Shown: piece after piece, positions 28,001 through 35,501 of the stretch
Position numbering within the stretch: position 1 is the stretch's first letter
Layout of the letters: the number at the start of each line of letters is the position of its first letter
Assembly (NCBI GenBank): GCA_030066885.1
Contig: JASJAT010000040.1
Coordinates: forward strand, 1-37,602
Direction of reading: 5' to 3'
DNA: 37,602 bases
Source: Arenicellales bacterium
Lineage (GTDB): Bacteria > Pseudomonadota > Gammaproteobacteria > Arenicellales > JAANXG01
Position numbers and translations under genes: made by a program
The notes under the pieces: model-generated
Seen by the model: only the letters and a program-made list of their open reading frames with translations
Told to the model about the DNA's origin: nothing
Database searches by the model: none

Positions 28001-29315
28001 CAATGGCTGGGGCACGATTTTAGTCATTGGTATGCGCATGGGCGGCAAAAGAATCACCATCGATGCGGATGGCGATCCCGGCACCGGTAATGGGGGTAAA
28101 GAAATCCGGACCCAATCTGCCTATGTGATCCTGGATATCACCGATCCTGAACAGCCGCCACAGTTGATTGCAGAAATTACGCATCCGTCACTGCATTTCA
28201 CAACCAGCCAACCGACATTGGTGAAGAAGCGTGTGCCGGCAGCAGGAAACGACTTCGTCAATCCAACCACCAACGAATGGTATTTGGCGTTTGGGTCGGG
28301 ACCCAATAACAGCAAGCTCAACACAGCGGAAGCCAACCCCGGTCAAAACGGCAGGGTTTTCTTATACGACCTGGTCAACAGGACCTTTGCCGCCGGTTTC
28401 ACAAATGGAAAGAACGTGGTCGACCAAAAACATAGATTTATCGGTAACCCGCGTGCAGTAGATTGGGACACGGATTATGTCGACGATGCAGTATATTTCG
28501 GTACCATCGAGGGTACAGTCTCTGCCCAGACAGGCGATCTTCAGCGTCTGCGGCTGTCTGATGACACCATTCATCAATTAATCGATCCGGGCGAACCGTT
28601 TGTTTCCCGGCCATCTGTTGTCGTAGATCAGCACGGCAGTAACTGGGTACACGCTGGTACGGGCAGGCTGTTTGTCCTGAGCGACAACGAAAATGTCGAG
28701 CAACAGAGGTTCTTTGGCATCATAGAACCCAAGGATTCTAACGGCGACCTGACCTGGGCCACGCTTAACTTGAGCGACTTGCAGAACGTCACCAATGTCC
28801 AGGTATTTGCAGACGGTACTGTCACCGATCCTGACAGCGTGCTGCCTCCGTTACTTCCGGATCCTCCAGGCGATACGTTTGACAACCTGGAAACGCACAT
28901 CAGGGAAAATACCGATGGCTGGTATTTCGACTTTGATGCCAACGGTACCGACCCGAGCACACGTAACGTCACGGAAGCCGTGCAAGTAAGCAGTGTATTG
29001 GTGTTTACGGACTACACACCGTTCCCGGACAGTTGTGAGCCCGAAGGAAACAGCAACCTGTGGGCATTGAACTACAGTACAGGGACAGCAGCTCCGTTTG
29101 GCGCCCTCGGAACCGACCCGGTGACCGATGTCGCTTTCGTCAAGACCGACCTGGGTAAGGGATTGTCTTCGTCTCCCATCATCCACCGTGGTTCAAAGAC
29201 AGGTGGGTCGGTTACAGGTATCACGCAGCAATCGACGGCGTCCGTTACCGGGACGACTATCAACCTGCCTCCGGTACCAACCGGTCGGCAATCTTGGCGG
29301 GAAATCGAGTTTTGA
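25008..29315 (+). CDS. pilY1: Type IV pilus tip adhesin / retraction regulator PilY1
   Basis: This 1435-aa secreted protein is made in the minor-pilin operon and thought to cap the pilus. I use the ATG at 25008 (GGAAGGT 7 nt upstream) rather than a GTG at 24999. A signal peptide ends about residue 31 (VHGQ). The N-terminal half has GNFLNWATMTAID, typical of PilY1, and DxDxDG-like loops (DTNSDGNDNE, DTDGDGNPD). From about residue 870 the C-terminal beta-propeller begins (WRQGDVVHSSPIVV, VYFGGNDGMVHAINAGF, ELWAYIPGNLLPHLKF). The propeller calcium loop is DWDTDYVDD at residues 1152-1160. It ends SWREIEF. The DxSxS MIDAS is not seen where it would be expected, near residue 52 (DPNVMINLSVETPM). 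Confidence 0.92.
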   Translation: MRIRPNTLLATTILPTVLLLASFTSLVVPSPVHGQSIGNFRSIPPTLEEIVDPNVMINLSVETPMQGAAYNDHFDAADPSYCASGRPAKESGDAIGTCYESTKEFIGYFDSEKCYQYSSSNQRFEPVGGTNGAYECVGANDPYWSGNFLNWATMTAIDEFRWALTGGNRYTDTASETVLGRTNMGLSNGHNWFPVKKLSTSINVDPSTVTPYTDSTLYFTSYDYRLKVGTSTASSNRANNLYVRVLVCDDNAGLEDFCIQYPDGNYKPEGLMHTYSDRMRFAVMSYLNNPSTGPSHGRHGGVLRSNIKYVGPEQPKTGGGVETNPNAEWDINNGVFFVNPNPTDAANSGVANSGVINYINKFGANGYKSYDPIGELFYECINYFKNRGPTTDFTVGLTQEEKDDFPVVMNWEDPILFECQNNFIVGINDANPWEDKRLPGTPVTSQTYQGYNLRGSSNDWGNPSNSDPDYSVLDWTNLVGELQGINGTNRDVGCVPGDCDMNCNSKFVNQLGYAIGTCPYSPKQNSYFIAGLSHYANTQDIRSDIDGKQTIKTFMVDTQEYNATPLVGEMNMLWLTGKYGGFEEKNFVDTNSDGNDNEPDQAEEWDTDGDGNPDNYVLASRPEKLVDGLVNAFETIDKRLSAGSAAAVVANTASGIGQIVQALYQPIYSDTNPTTKVFQSVEWVGLMHSVFIDERSFLREDTNENDALDDYGTDYVVNIYYDVALARTRVERYNYDEPTDTLTLNDVVEMDELKTIWNSRDELAALDNDSVKTQRNYTSKIDATNTRYIIAGVDTSHDPGDNKTWGNISPSEVISFEESSINAGNYRFFRFGNENKVKKLVNFIRGHEDPSTGYRTRTIDYDTDGINEVWRQGDVVHSSPIVVVAPREGYDTVYGDNTYAEFREQYADRRQVVYFGGNDGMVHAINAGFWDSANSEFKLKLGSETEHPLGSELWAYIPGNLLPHLKFLSEPNYPHVYYVDGPARSFDANIFTPDATHPNGWGTILVIGMRMGGKRITIDADGDPGTGNGGKEIRTQSAYVILDITDPEQPPQLIAEITHPSLHFTTSQPTLVKKRVPAAGNDFVNPTTNEWYLAFGSGPNNSKLNTAEANPGQNGRVFLYDLVNRTFAAGFTNGKNVVDQKHRFIGNPRAVDWDTDYVDDAVYFGTIEGTVSAQTGDLQRLRLSDDTIHQLIDPGEPFVSRPSVVVDQHGSNWVHAGTGRLFVLSDNENVEQQRFFGIIEPKDSNGDLTWATLNLSDLQNVTNVQVFADGTVTDPDSVLPPLLPDPPGDTFDNLETHIRENTDGWYFDFDANGTDPSTRNVTEAVQVSSVLVFTDYTPFPDSCEPEGNSNLWALNYSTGTAAPFGALGTDPVTDVAFVKTDLGKGLSSSPIIHRGSKTGGSVTGITQQSTASVTGTTINLPPVPTGRQSWREIEF

Positions 29316-29347
29316 GGATGCTTGTTTAAGCACATGTGGGGTAGATT

Positions 29348-29782
29348 ATGAAACGTCAATTCGGCATCACACTAATAGAACTGATGATCGTGCTTGCGGT
29401 CGTTGCGATACTGGGCGGTCTGGCTCTACCATCGTATTTGCAGTATTTATTGCGCTCACACCGTTCGGATGCTTACCAAGCACTGCTGAACTGCGCGGCC
29501 GAGCAGGAACGGTGGTTCACAGCCAACAACACCTACCTGACCGACGCCGCTGCGACAGCAAATGGCCGCTGTGGGACAGTATCCGGTGGAGTCCGCGTGT
29601 CGCCTGAACAGTACTATCAGATTACCGTAGATGCGAGTGGCGGGACATGCACGGCGGGAGTAGGTACCTGTTTCGTCGCCACCGCAACGGCGATCGGTAG
29701 ACAGGCGGATGACGTGGACTGTCCTACCCTGACCATCGACGACAACGGATTACAGCTCCCGGCCGACTGCTGGAGAAAATAG
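29348..29782 (+). CDS. pilE: Minor pilin PilE-like (copy 1)
   Basis: This is a small type IV pilin of 144 aa with a very short 6-residue leader ending FG, then ITLIELMIVLAVVAIL with Glu5, ALPSYLQYLLRSHRSDAYQALL along alpha1, and the AAEQERWFTANNTYL landmark of PilE/ComP-like minor pilins. Two pairs of cysteines (GTCTAGVGTC; VDC...ADCW at the end) would form the D-loop disulfides. TGGGGT lies upstream of the ATG. It ends the first operon, as pilE does in Pseudomonas. It is more likely a minor pilin than the major subunit because of its position and composition. Confidence 0.9.
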   Translation: MKRQFGITLIELMIVLAVVAILGGLALPSYLQYLLRSHRSDAYQALLNCAAEQERWFTANNTYLTDAAATANGRCGTVSGGVRVSPEQYYQITVDASGGTCTAGVGTCFVATATAIGRQADDVDCPTLTIDDNGLQLPADCWRK

Positions 29783-29787
29783 ATCAC

Positions 29788-29836
29788 CTGTAGGAGGCGC
29801 GCCTCGCGCCGATCGCTGCGATGGCGCTGCTCCTAA
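29788..29836. repeat. REP-like palindrome
   Basis: Imperfect palindrome beginning CTGTAGGAGGCGCGCCTCGCGCCGAT and ending GGCGCTGCTCCTA, starting 6 bp after the pilE stop. It has the size and GTAGGAG...CTCCTAC layout of gammaproteobacterial REP units. It is part of the gene-free 29783-30192 stretch, which also holds the 29843-29908 inverted repeat, the 29967-30057 pair and a T-rich segment (30085-30160) likely to include the promoter of the second operon. Confidence 0.65.
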
Positions 29837-29842
29837 ATACTG

Positions 29843-29908
29843 CTAGTAGCGAGTGTCTTGTATCTAGTGGCTAGGAAAACAACTAACGGATACCAAACTC
29901 GCTACTAG
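29843..29908. repeat. Inverted repeat with CTAGTAGCGAGT arms
   Basis: CTAGTAGCGAGT at 29843-29854 has its exact reverse complement ACTCGCTACTAG at 29897-29908, and similarity continues beyond the arms. A related sequence (AGTAGCGAGT at 20486-20495, followed like this one by CTTGT) overlaps the stop codon of the rnfB-like gene, so this seems to be a small interspersed repeat family. Confidence 0.65.
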
Positions 29909-29966
29909 TCGCTAACCACAGGCTACTGTTATACGCCATTACGTAGAGAACAATGCGGCGTAATCT

Positions 29967-30057
29967 CTGTAGGAGGCGCACCCACGCGCCGATAGGCTGA
30001 AAATACGGTACCCTCGCCACTTGTTTGATCAAATCGCGGCGAGGCGCCGCTCCTACA
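29967..30057. repeat. BIME-like pair of inverted REP units
   Basis: The left unit (CTGTAGGAGGCGCACCCACGCGCCGAT from 29967) and the right unit (AAATCGCGGCGAGGCGCCGCTCCTACA, ending at 30056) are in opposite orientation with a roughly 37-nt spacer. It is the best-preserved member of the REP-like family in the window. Such pairs are normally spread by a RAYT (Y1 HUH) transposase; none is encoded here. Confidence 0.75.
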
Positions 30058-30192
30058 CGCTTCTGGCAAAGAAAATACAACCGTACCTGTCTTTTCTGTT
30101 TTTATTCTTAATTTAACCCTTGCCCCCCTACTCTTTTCTCTGATTAAATAACGAGGTCATGTAAGTATTGATTCAGGATGGAGGAGTACTTG

Positions 30193-30864
30193 GTGACGTA
30201 CAGCACCAATACAGCGAAAGGATTTCGGTATCACGCTTGTCTTCAGTCAGATCCATACTCTGGTTCTGATTTCAATTTCTCTTTTTTCACAACCCACCAT
30301 GCTTTGGCATCAAGCCCGGTGATGCATGGACAAGCAATCCACACCTGTCGGTTGAACTACAACCCGCCTGGACAGCGTTGTAATGAATTCGCTGTTCAAC
30401 GATTGAACCAGAAATCCCGCCAGATTGGAGCAAGCCTGGTTGAAGTCATGATATCGCTGCTCATCTTGTCCATGGGGTTGCTTGGTATGGCAGCTCTACA
30501 AGGTTTGGGCACGCAGTACGGAAACGAAGCCTATTTCCGCAGCCAAGCTATCGTACAAACTTATGACATGATCGATCGCATGCGGGCCAATCCATCCGCG
30601 GTAGCGGAAGGAAAGTATGAACTAGATCCCATTCCAACCTCGTTCACAACGGACTGTATTCGTAACAAATGCGCCACGGGCGACCTCGCCAACTTCGACT
30701 TAGTCAACTGGAATCAGCTCAACAAAGAGCTGCTACCCGCCGGTGCGGGCTCAGTCACTCGACAAGGCGGTGTCTATACCGTACGGGTAACGTGGCAAGA
30801 AGACGCTAATGATGACGGTACAGCTGAAACCCAGAGCTTCAGCTTGAGCGCACGCTTATGGTAG
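30193..30864 (+). CDS. pilV: Type IV pilus minor pilin PilV (copy 2)
   Basis: This is a PilV-family minor pilin: RQIG then ASLVEVMISLLILSMGLLGMAALQ with Glu5, and IVQTYDMIDRMRANPSA as in copy 1. The start is uncertain. The GTG at 30193 has a strong Shine-Dalgarno (GGAGGAG, 6-nt gap) but gives a 79-residue leader, far longer than normal. An ATG at 30178 lacks spacing for a ribosome site. GTG/ATG at 30319/30322 would give about 35 residues, and a TTG at 30403 would give a normal 9-residue leader (MNQKSRQIG). It overlaps pilW by 7 bp. Confidence 0.88.
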   Translation: MTYSTNTAKGFRYHACLQSDPYSGSDFNFSFFTTHHALASSPVMHGQAIHTCRLNYNPPGQRCNEFAVQRLNQKSRQIGASLVEVMISLLILSMGLLGMAALQGLGTQYGNEAYFRSQAIVQTYDMIDRMRANPSAVAEGKYELDPIPTSFTTDCIRNKCATGDLANFDLVNWNQLNKELLPAGAGSVTRQGGVYTVRVTWQEDANDDGTAETQSFSLSARLW

Positions 30865-31826
30865 CGAACACCTTTCGGCGATACAGCTGTCTGCAGTCCG
30901 GGATCACATTGGTTGAGCTGATGGTTGCGCTGGTCATCGGCCTGGTATTGTCGAGCGCCGCAATAATGATCTATTCCAATAGCAAACATGCGTTTGGTGT
31001 ACAGGTCAATATTGCTAACGTGCAGGAAACCGGGCGCTACGTTTTACAGTTAATGCAGGAAGATGTCCGAATGGCTGGCTATTGGGGATTGAACTATCAA
31101 CCCAAGCGCATCAGGGCCGCGGAATCGATAATCTTGAACAATGAATGTACTAACGGCTGGTCGACGGATATCACCAAGCCAATCCATGTCTCGAACAATG
31201 ACAATTCGAGTTATGCAGAGTGTATCTCCAACGTCGACTACAAAGCAGGCACCGATATCCTGACCGTTAGACACGCATCGAGTACACCCGTCGCCGAGGA
31301 TGATATCGTCGCTGGTGACGTTTACCTTCACACTTCCCTAACCAGTGGCACATTGTTCGTCGCAGACGCTGACGGCACCATAGATACCGGCATCGAGGCA
31401 CAAGAATCCCCTGTATCCAATCACCGCTTGTTAGCCCATGCTTACTATATACGGCCATGGTCACGGACTGTGGGAGATGGTATCCCTACGCTGGCCAGAA
31501 AAGTGATCAGTGGGACGAGCGTGGTAGATGAGCCGCTAGCCGAATACGTGGAAGACTTACAGGTGACTTTGGGACTGGACATGGACTGGGATGGCAATGT
31601 TGATCGTTATGACAATGACGGCATCGCGGCCGCTGAAACAGACCATGTTATGACAATTATCATCGAAGTACTTATCCGCGCACCCACCGGAGAAGCCGAT
31701 TACACAAATGACAAAATTTATCAACTGGGTGACCAAGCTGGATCTACCCCGGCAGACAATTTTCGCCGTCAAGTTTTTCGGGAAACGATTTTCATGCGCA
31801 ACTGGACGGGTTTAGGATCTGTATGA
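30858..31826 (+). CDS. pilW: Type IV pilus minor pilin PilW (copy 2)
   Basis: This is a PilW-family pilin of 322 aa, about 80 residues shorter than copy 1. The leader of 15 residues ends LQSG, then ITLVELMVALVIGLVLSSA with Glu5, and ANVQETGRYVLQLMQEDVRMAGYWG matches the copy 1 segment after alpha1. The C-terminal part contains DMDWDGNVDRYDNDG, an acidic DxDxD-like loop, and RRQVFRETIFMRN, which resembles the closing strand of PilW. The ATG overlaps the pilV stop by 7 bp, and the stop overlaps the pilX ATG by 4 bp. Confidence 0.92.
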   Translation: MVANTFRRYSCLQSGITLVELMVALVIGLVLSSAAIMIYSNSKHAFGVQVNIANVQETGRYVLQLMQEDVRMAGYWGLNYQPKRIRAAESIILNNECTNGWSTDITKPIHVSNNDNSSYAECISNVDYKAGTDILTVRHASSTPVAEDDIVAGDVYLHTSLTSGTLFVADADGTIDTGIEAQESPVSNHRLLAHAYYIRPWSRTVGDGIPTLARKVISGTSVVDEPLAEYVEDLQVTLGLDMDWDGNVDRYDNDGIAAAETDHVMTIIIEVLIRAPTGEADYTNDKIYQLGDQAGSTPADNFRRQVFRETIFMRNWTGLGSV

Positions 31827-32332
31827 GCCACCAAATGAAACCGAGACTGCAGCAGCAGGGGGCCGTATTGGCCTTGACCTTGATTATCTTGCTCGTACTG
31901 ACGGTAGTGGGCGTAACGACGATGAATGCTTCCAGTATTCAAACTTTCCTCGCTAGAAATACTCAGTTCAAACAGATTTCCTTCCAGAACGCGGAAAGCA
32001 CGCTAGCGGCCGGTGAAGCGGCCTGGAATACGAAGATAGAAACCTGCTTCAGCGACGCCTCCAAATGTACCACCGACCTAACACCCCCCTTCATCAGCGA
32101 TGTGGACAACATTGATTGGAGTTCCATAGACAGCGAAGGGACCACACCCTATGGAAAATACGTGGTGGAATACCTAGGTTGGCGCCCGCTAGCGGGTGAG
32201 AATGATAAACGAACAAACCTATACCGTATCACCGCCCTCGGTTTGGGCCCGAATTCCCAGTCGACCACTTACGTACAAACTATGTTTAGAAAATGCATCA
32301 AGAATGACGGGGTGCCCTGTCCGGATACTTAA
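31823..32332 (+). CDS. pilX: Type IV pilus minor pilin PilX (copy 2)
   Basis: This is a PilX-family pilin of 169 aa, 63 residues shorter than copy 1. The 13-residue leader ends QQQG, followed by AVLALTLIILLVLTVVGV without Glu5, as expected for PilX. QISFQNAESTLAAGE aligns with ELAFQAAEATLREGE of copy 1, and LYRITALGLG...TYVQTMFRK aligns with the closing strand. It is translated from an ATG overlapping the pilW stop and followed after 21 nt by the truncated PilY1-like gene, whose product it probably presents at the tip. Confidence 0.92.
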   Translation: MSHQMKPRLQQQGAVLALTLIILLVLTVVGVTTMNASSIQTFLARNTQFKQISFQNAESTLAAGEAAWNTKIETCFSDASKCTTDLTPPFISDVDNIDWSSIDSEGTTPYGKYVVEYLGWRPLAGENDKRTNLYRITALGLGPNSQSTTYVQTMFRKCIKNDGVPCPDT

Positions 32333-32353
32333 CCCGCAATAAGGAAGCTTGTT

Positions 32354-35296
32354 ATGGAGACGAAGAATTGGATTAAAAGGGAAATCTACTGTGTGGCCTT
32401 GCTTACATTCTTAGCCATACCCTGGTCACCAGGGCACAGTGCGGGGATATACAGCACCATTGGTTCACCGGCGTTGTCTAAGTCCAACTTAGCTGAAGGC
32501 GGCGGCAGACTATACGAGGTGCGCTTCAACCCGGTGGAATTCACCGGTGACCTCATTGCCCGTTCTATCGGCGAAGACGGTAAATATACACCCGATGAGC
32601 TCGATGCCGATGGAGATCTATTGACCTTCAACGGGATTTGGCGGGCCCAGTACACTGTAGACAAACAATCTCAAAGACACGGTGGGGGTAACAGCGACTC
32701 TCGAATCATTATTACCTCGGGTAGCAATGGTGTCCAACTAGTCGGACGTAGATTCGATTGGGACCACAGCAATAACGGTTTGACCTTAGACGATGGTGCT
32801 AACGAAGATCTGAAGGCGCTGGTAGATCCATCCGCAACCGAAGCAGAGAAAAAAGACCAAAACTATAACGATCCGATCGTGAGTTGGGTCCGGGGCAGTG
32901 ATGAGTTTGAGGGCACCAGCAATATTGAATTACGTCAACGCCAGCACCCGCTCGGTAGCATTGTCCACTCCTCACCCCAATATGTTGGCGCACCATTTCA
33001 ACTATATACTTTTGACAACTACAAGTCTTTTCGAAGTGGCCTATCTTCGCGGACTCCCATGGTTTACGTCGGCAGCAACATGCTGCATGGATTCAATGCA
33101 AACGATGGGACCGAGGTTTTTGCCTATATTCCGCATGAAATCCTAGGTAGATTACAAGGGTTTGCGACCCAGGACTATGTCGAGACGTTTTTAGTCGATG
33201 GAACGCCCACCGTAGCCGATGCCCACGGTAACTTTGCCACGTGCAACAGCGACCCTTGTTGGCGAACTGTCCTGTTAGGAAGCTTGGGCGTAGGGGGTAA
33301 ATCGATCTTCGCCCTGGATGTAACCGACCCGGTCTCGCTCATCACCGACGTAATCGAGCCTGAGGCTGCGGCTGCGACGAATCTGTTTCTGTGGGAATTC
33401 ACCGACCCCGACCTCGGATTCACTACAGCGCGCCCTATCGTCGAACGCTTAGGTGATGGTACCTGGGTGGCTATCTTCGGTAATGGTCGCGGTACGGGTA
33501 AGGCGACCTTGTTTGTCGTCGATATTACCTCGGGTGGGCTGATTCAAAAACTGGAGATACCTTCCAAGGGGAACGGCAATGGACTGTCCTCACCGATCGG
33601 TTGGGACAGTGATTTCGACGACGATGTTGATTATATCTATGCGGGCGATTTCGAAGGCAATATGTGGCGCTTCGATTTTTCCGACGCGACTGGAAGCGGT
33701 GGCGCAAGCATCTCTCTCTCAAAGACTCCTTTAGTGTCGGTCACGGATCCGAACACGGGTATTGCTCTACCCATTACCGCAGCGCCAGTGGTCTCTCTCC
33801 ACCCAGATGACGGTTTGTTGGTGTATTTCGGCACCAGTGGTGAAGGCCAGCACAACAACGGACTATTCGGTGTCCAGGACGAGGGGATGGCCCTTGGCGT
33901 GGATCCCCCGCTGGTTGTACGAAACATCGCCCCTGCTCTGCATGGCCCTAACGATGTGGACCTGTCCCAAAGCAAATACCGGATCATCGCAGCGACGACA
34001 ACGCCCGAGAATCCTGTCGGTTGGAAGCTCGAGTTACCGGTGGGAGAACGCATACTGAATGATCCTATTCTGAGCAACAAGCGGGTCAGTTTTACCAGTA
34101 CCAACGGGATAGTCGATGACTTCAATCAAAATTGGTTTAGCGGTGTCGATTTCTTAACTGGCGGAGCACCGGTCCTACCGTTTCTCGACCTTAATAATGA
34201 CGGCCTGTTTGATAACAGCGACTTGCTTGTCGATATCGCCAACAAGGTCAACCAGTCTGGCACGGTGGTTCCGATAGGACGGTTTCTTGATGGGGGCGTC
34301 GTATCGGGACCCGTCTCAGCAAACGTCGATAACGGTCGCGATGTTGTATTTATCACTCAGGGCTTGGAGTCCTTGGAGGTCAATCAGGCTATGTTCGGTC
34401 TACCTGGCGGCCATTTCGACCAGGATACTTTCTCCATATCGGAAGCGCTAACTCATGAGCACACGCACGCATACGATGACAAGTACCATATCGATGGCGT
34501 CAATATGCTCAGTCCTGGAGGCGTTATCGCCAAACCGCCTGCCGTCGAAAGTGCGAGCGGGATCCTGAGCCAAAATCGAGCGCTACAAGAACTGCGTGAT
34601 GAACTTAACGATCAAGTCCTCTTGCGGGTAATCAACCCCTATTCCGTAGATACGAAGAAGCTGGCCGCCCAGCGCGCCACCCGGGGCCTCGACGGCAGCG
34701 TGGCCCCCCACGCGACTGTCTTTTACCAGTGCGGTCGGTCTGGTGAACGTTACATTATGCCAGCACCGAGCTTTAACTCATTGCCTCAGTCAGATCGAAC
34801 TTGTGTACTGAAGGATATCCATGAGCTGCGGATTAAGTTTAAAAGTATCAAAGCGCTGCGTGTGACGACGCCTGAATGTGTACAGGCAAATGAAACGGGG
34901 CCAATCTTGGGAGATCCTGCGGTCGGGTTCAACGGGTCTTATCGAGACGGCGCCATTACAGTGCAGGCGGTTCGCATGAGTGACAACGAAGTAGTATGGG
35001 AACACGTCAATTATGAACATCTGGATGATGCAAACATCCGGCACGACCTGGTTCCCAACGATAGGCCTGGTGGAAGCCGGGTACAGTGTGGTCTGTTCAA
35101 CGAAGACTTGCGGGTTTACGTGGATTTAAAAATATTGAATACCGACGATAGCGTACCCGAGCTTGAGCCGACTGATAGCGCTGGTAAGGGCATCGTCACG
35201 GTGTCGACCCAAGGGACACAATCGACCAAACGTATCGATATCATGCAATCTAAGTTCAACGATGGCCGAGTCTCCTGGCGTGAAGTCTTGAAGTGA
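32354..35296 (+). CDS. Short PilY1-like protein (beta-propeller type, N-terminal half missing)
   Basis: This 980-aa secreted protein is related to the C-terminal half of PilY1. The ATG has AAGGAAG 6 nt upstream, and a signal peptide ends near residue 30 (SPGHSAG). Soon after comes RFNPVEFTGDLIARSI, normally found just before the propeller, so the N-terminal half is absent. The propeller is seen in GSIVHSSPQYVG, MVYVGSNMLHGFNANDG, EVFAYIPHEIL and WRTVLLGSLGVGGKSIFALD, with a calcium loop DSDFDDDVD at residues 418-426 followed by YIYAGDFEGNMWRFDF. After it comes a roughly 400-residue extension with a dockerin-like DLNNDGLFDNSD loop and the motif HEHTHAYDDKYH at residues 701-712. It ends SWREVLK like PilY1. 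Confidence 0.88.
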   Translation: METKNWIKREIYCVALLTFLAIPWSPGHSAGIYSTIGSPALSKSNLAEGGGRLYEVRFNPVEFTGDLIARSIGEDGKYTPDELDADGDLLTFNGIWRAQYTVDKQSQRHGGGNSDSRIIITSGSNGVQLVGRRFDWDHSNNGLTLDDGANEDLKALVDPSATEAEKKDQNYNDPIVSWVRGSDEFEGTSNIELRQRQHPLGSIVHSSPQYVGAPFQLYTFDNYKSFRSGLSSRTPMVYVGSNMLHGFNANDGTEVFAYIPHEILGRLQGFATQDYVETFLVDGTPTVADAHGNFATCNSDPCWRTVLLGSLGVGGKSIFALDVTDPVSLITDVIEPEAAAATNLFLWEFTDPDLGFTTARPIVERLGDGTWVAIFGNGRGTGKATLFVVDITSGGLIQKLEIPSKGNGNGLSSPIGWDSDFDDDVDYIYAGDFEGNMWRFDFSDATGSGGASISLSKTPLVSVTDPNTGIALPITAAPVVSLHPDDGLLVYFGTSGEGQHNNGLFGVQDEGMALGVDPPLVVRNIAPALHGPNDVDLSQSKYRIIAATTTPENPVGWKLELPVGERILNDPILSNKRVSFTSTNGIVDDFNQNWFSGVDFLTGGAPVLPFLDLNNDGLFDNSDLLVDIANKVNQSGTVVPIGRFLDGGVVSGPVSANVDNGRDVVFITQGLESLEVNQAMFGLPGGHFDQDTFSISEALTHEHTHAYDDKYHIDGVNMLSPGGVIAKPPAVESASGILSQNRALQELRDELNDQVLLRVINPYSVDTKKLAAQRATRGLDGSVAPHATVFYQCGRSGERYIMPAPSFNSLPQSDRTCVLKDIHELRIKFKSIKALRVTTPECVQANETGPILGDPAVGFNGSYRDGAITVQAVRMSDNEVVWEHVNYEHLDDANIRHDLVPNDRPGGSRVQCGLFNEDLRVYVDLKILNTDDSVPELEPTDSAGKGIVTVSTQGTQSTKRIDIMQSKFNDGRVSWREVLK

Positions 35297-35501
35297 AAGG
35301 GAAAGATTAAGGAGCCTTCTGATCAATTTCAAACTTGGTCTTGACGGTGAGACGAAATCTGCTGGTCTCATTCAGAATACAGGTCATTGTGCTGAGATGT
35401 TAATCACACCGGAAGCGTATGAGACTACAAGCCGAATCAATCCAGTAAAACACACTGTTCTGGATTGCCGCGCCCCCCGGACCAAGTCCTGGGTCCTCGC
35501 A

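Noticed and set aside
29783-30192. CRISPR array in the repeat-rich gap between the pilus loci
   Set aside because: The repeats are palindromic REP-type units at irregular spacing and in both orientations, without regular spacers or cas genes.
4621-35394. 13-bp identical sequence GGTCATTGTGCTG at 4621 and 35382
   Set aside because: In a window of this size several 13-mers are expected to recur by chance, and the flanks do not match.
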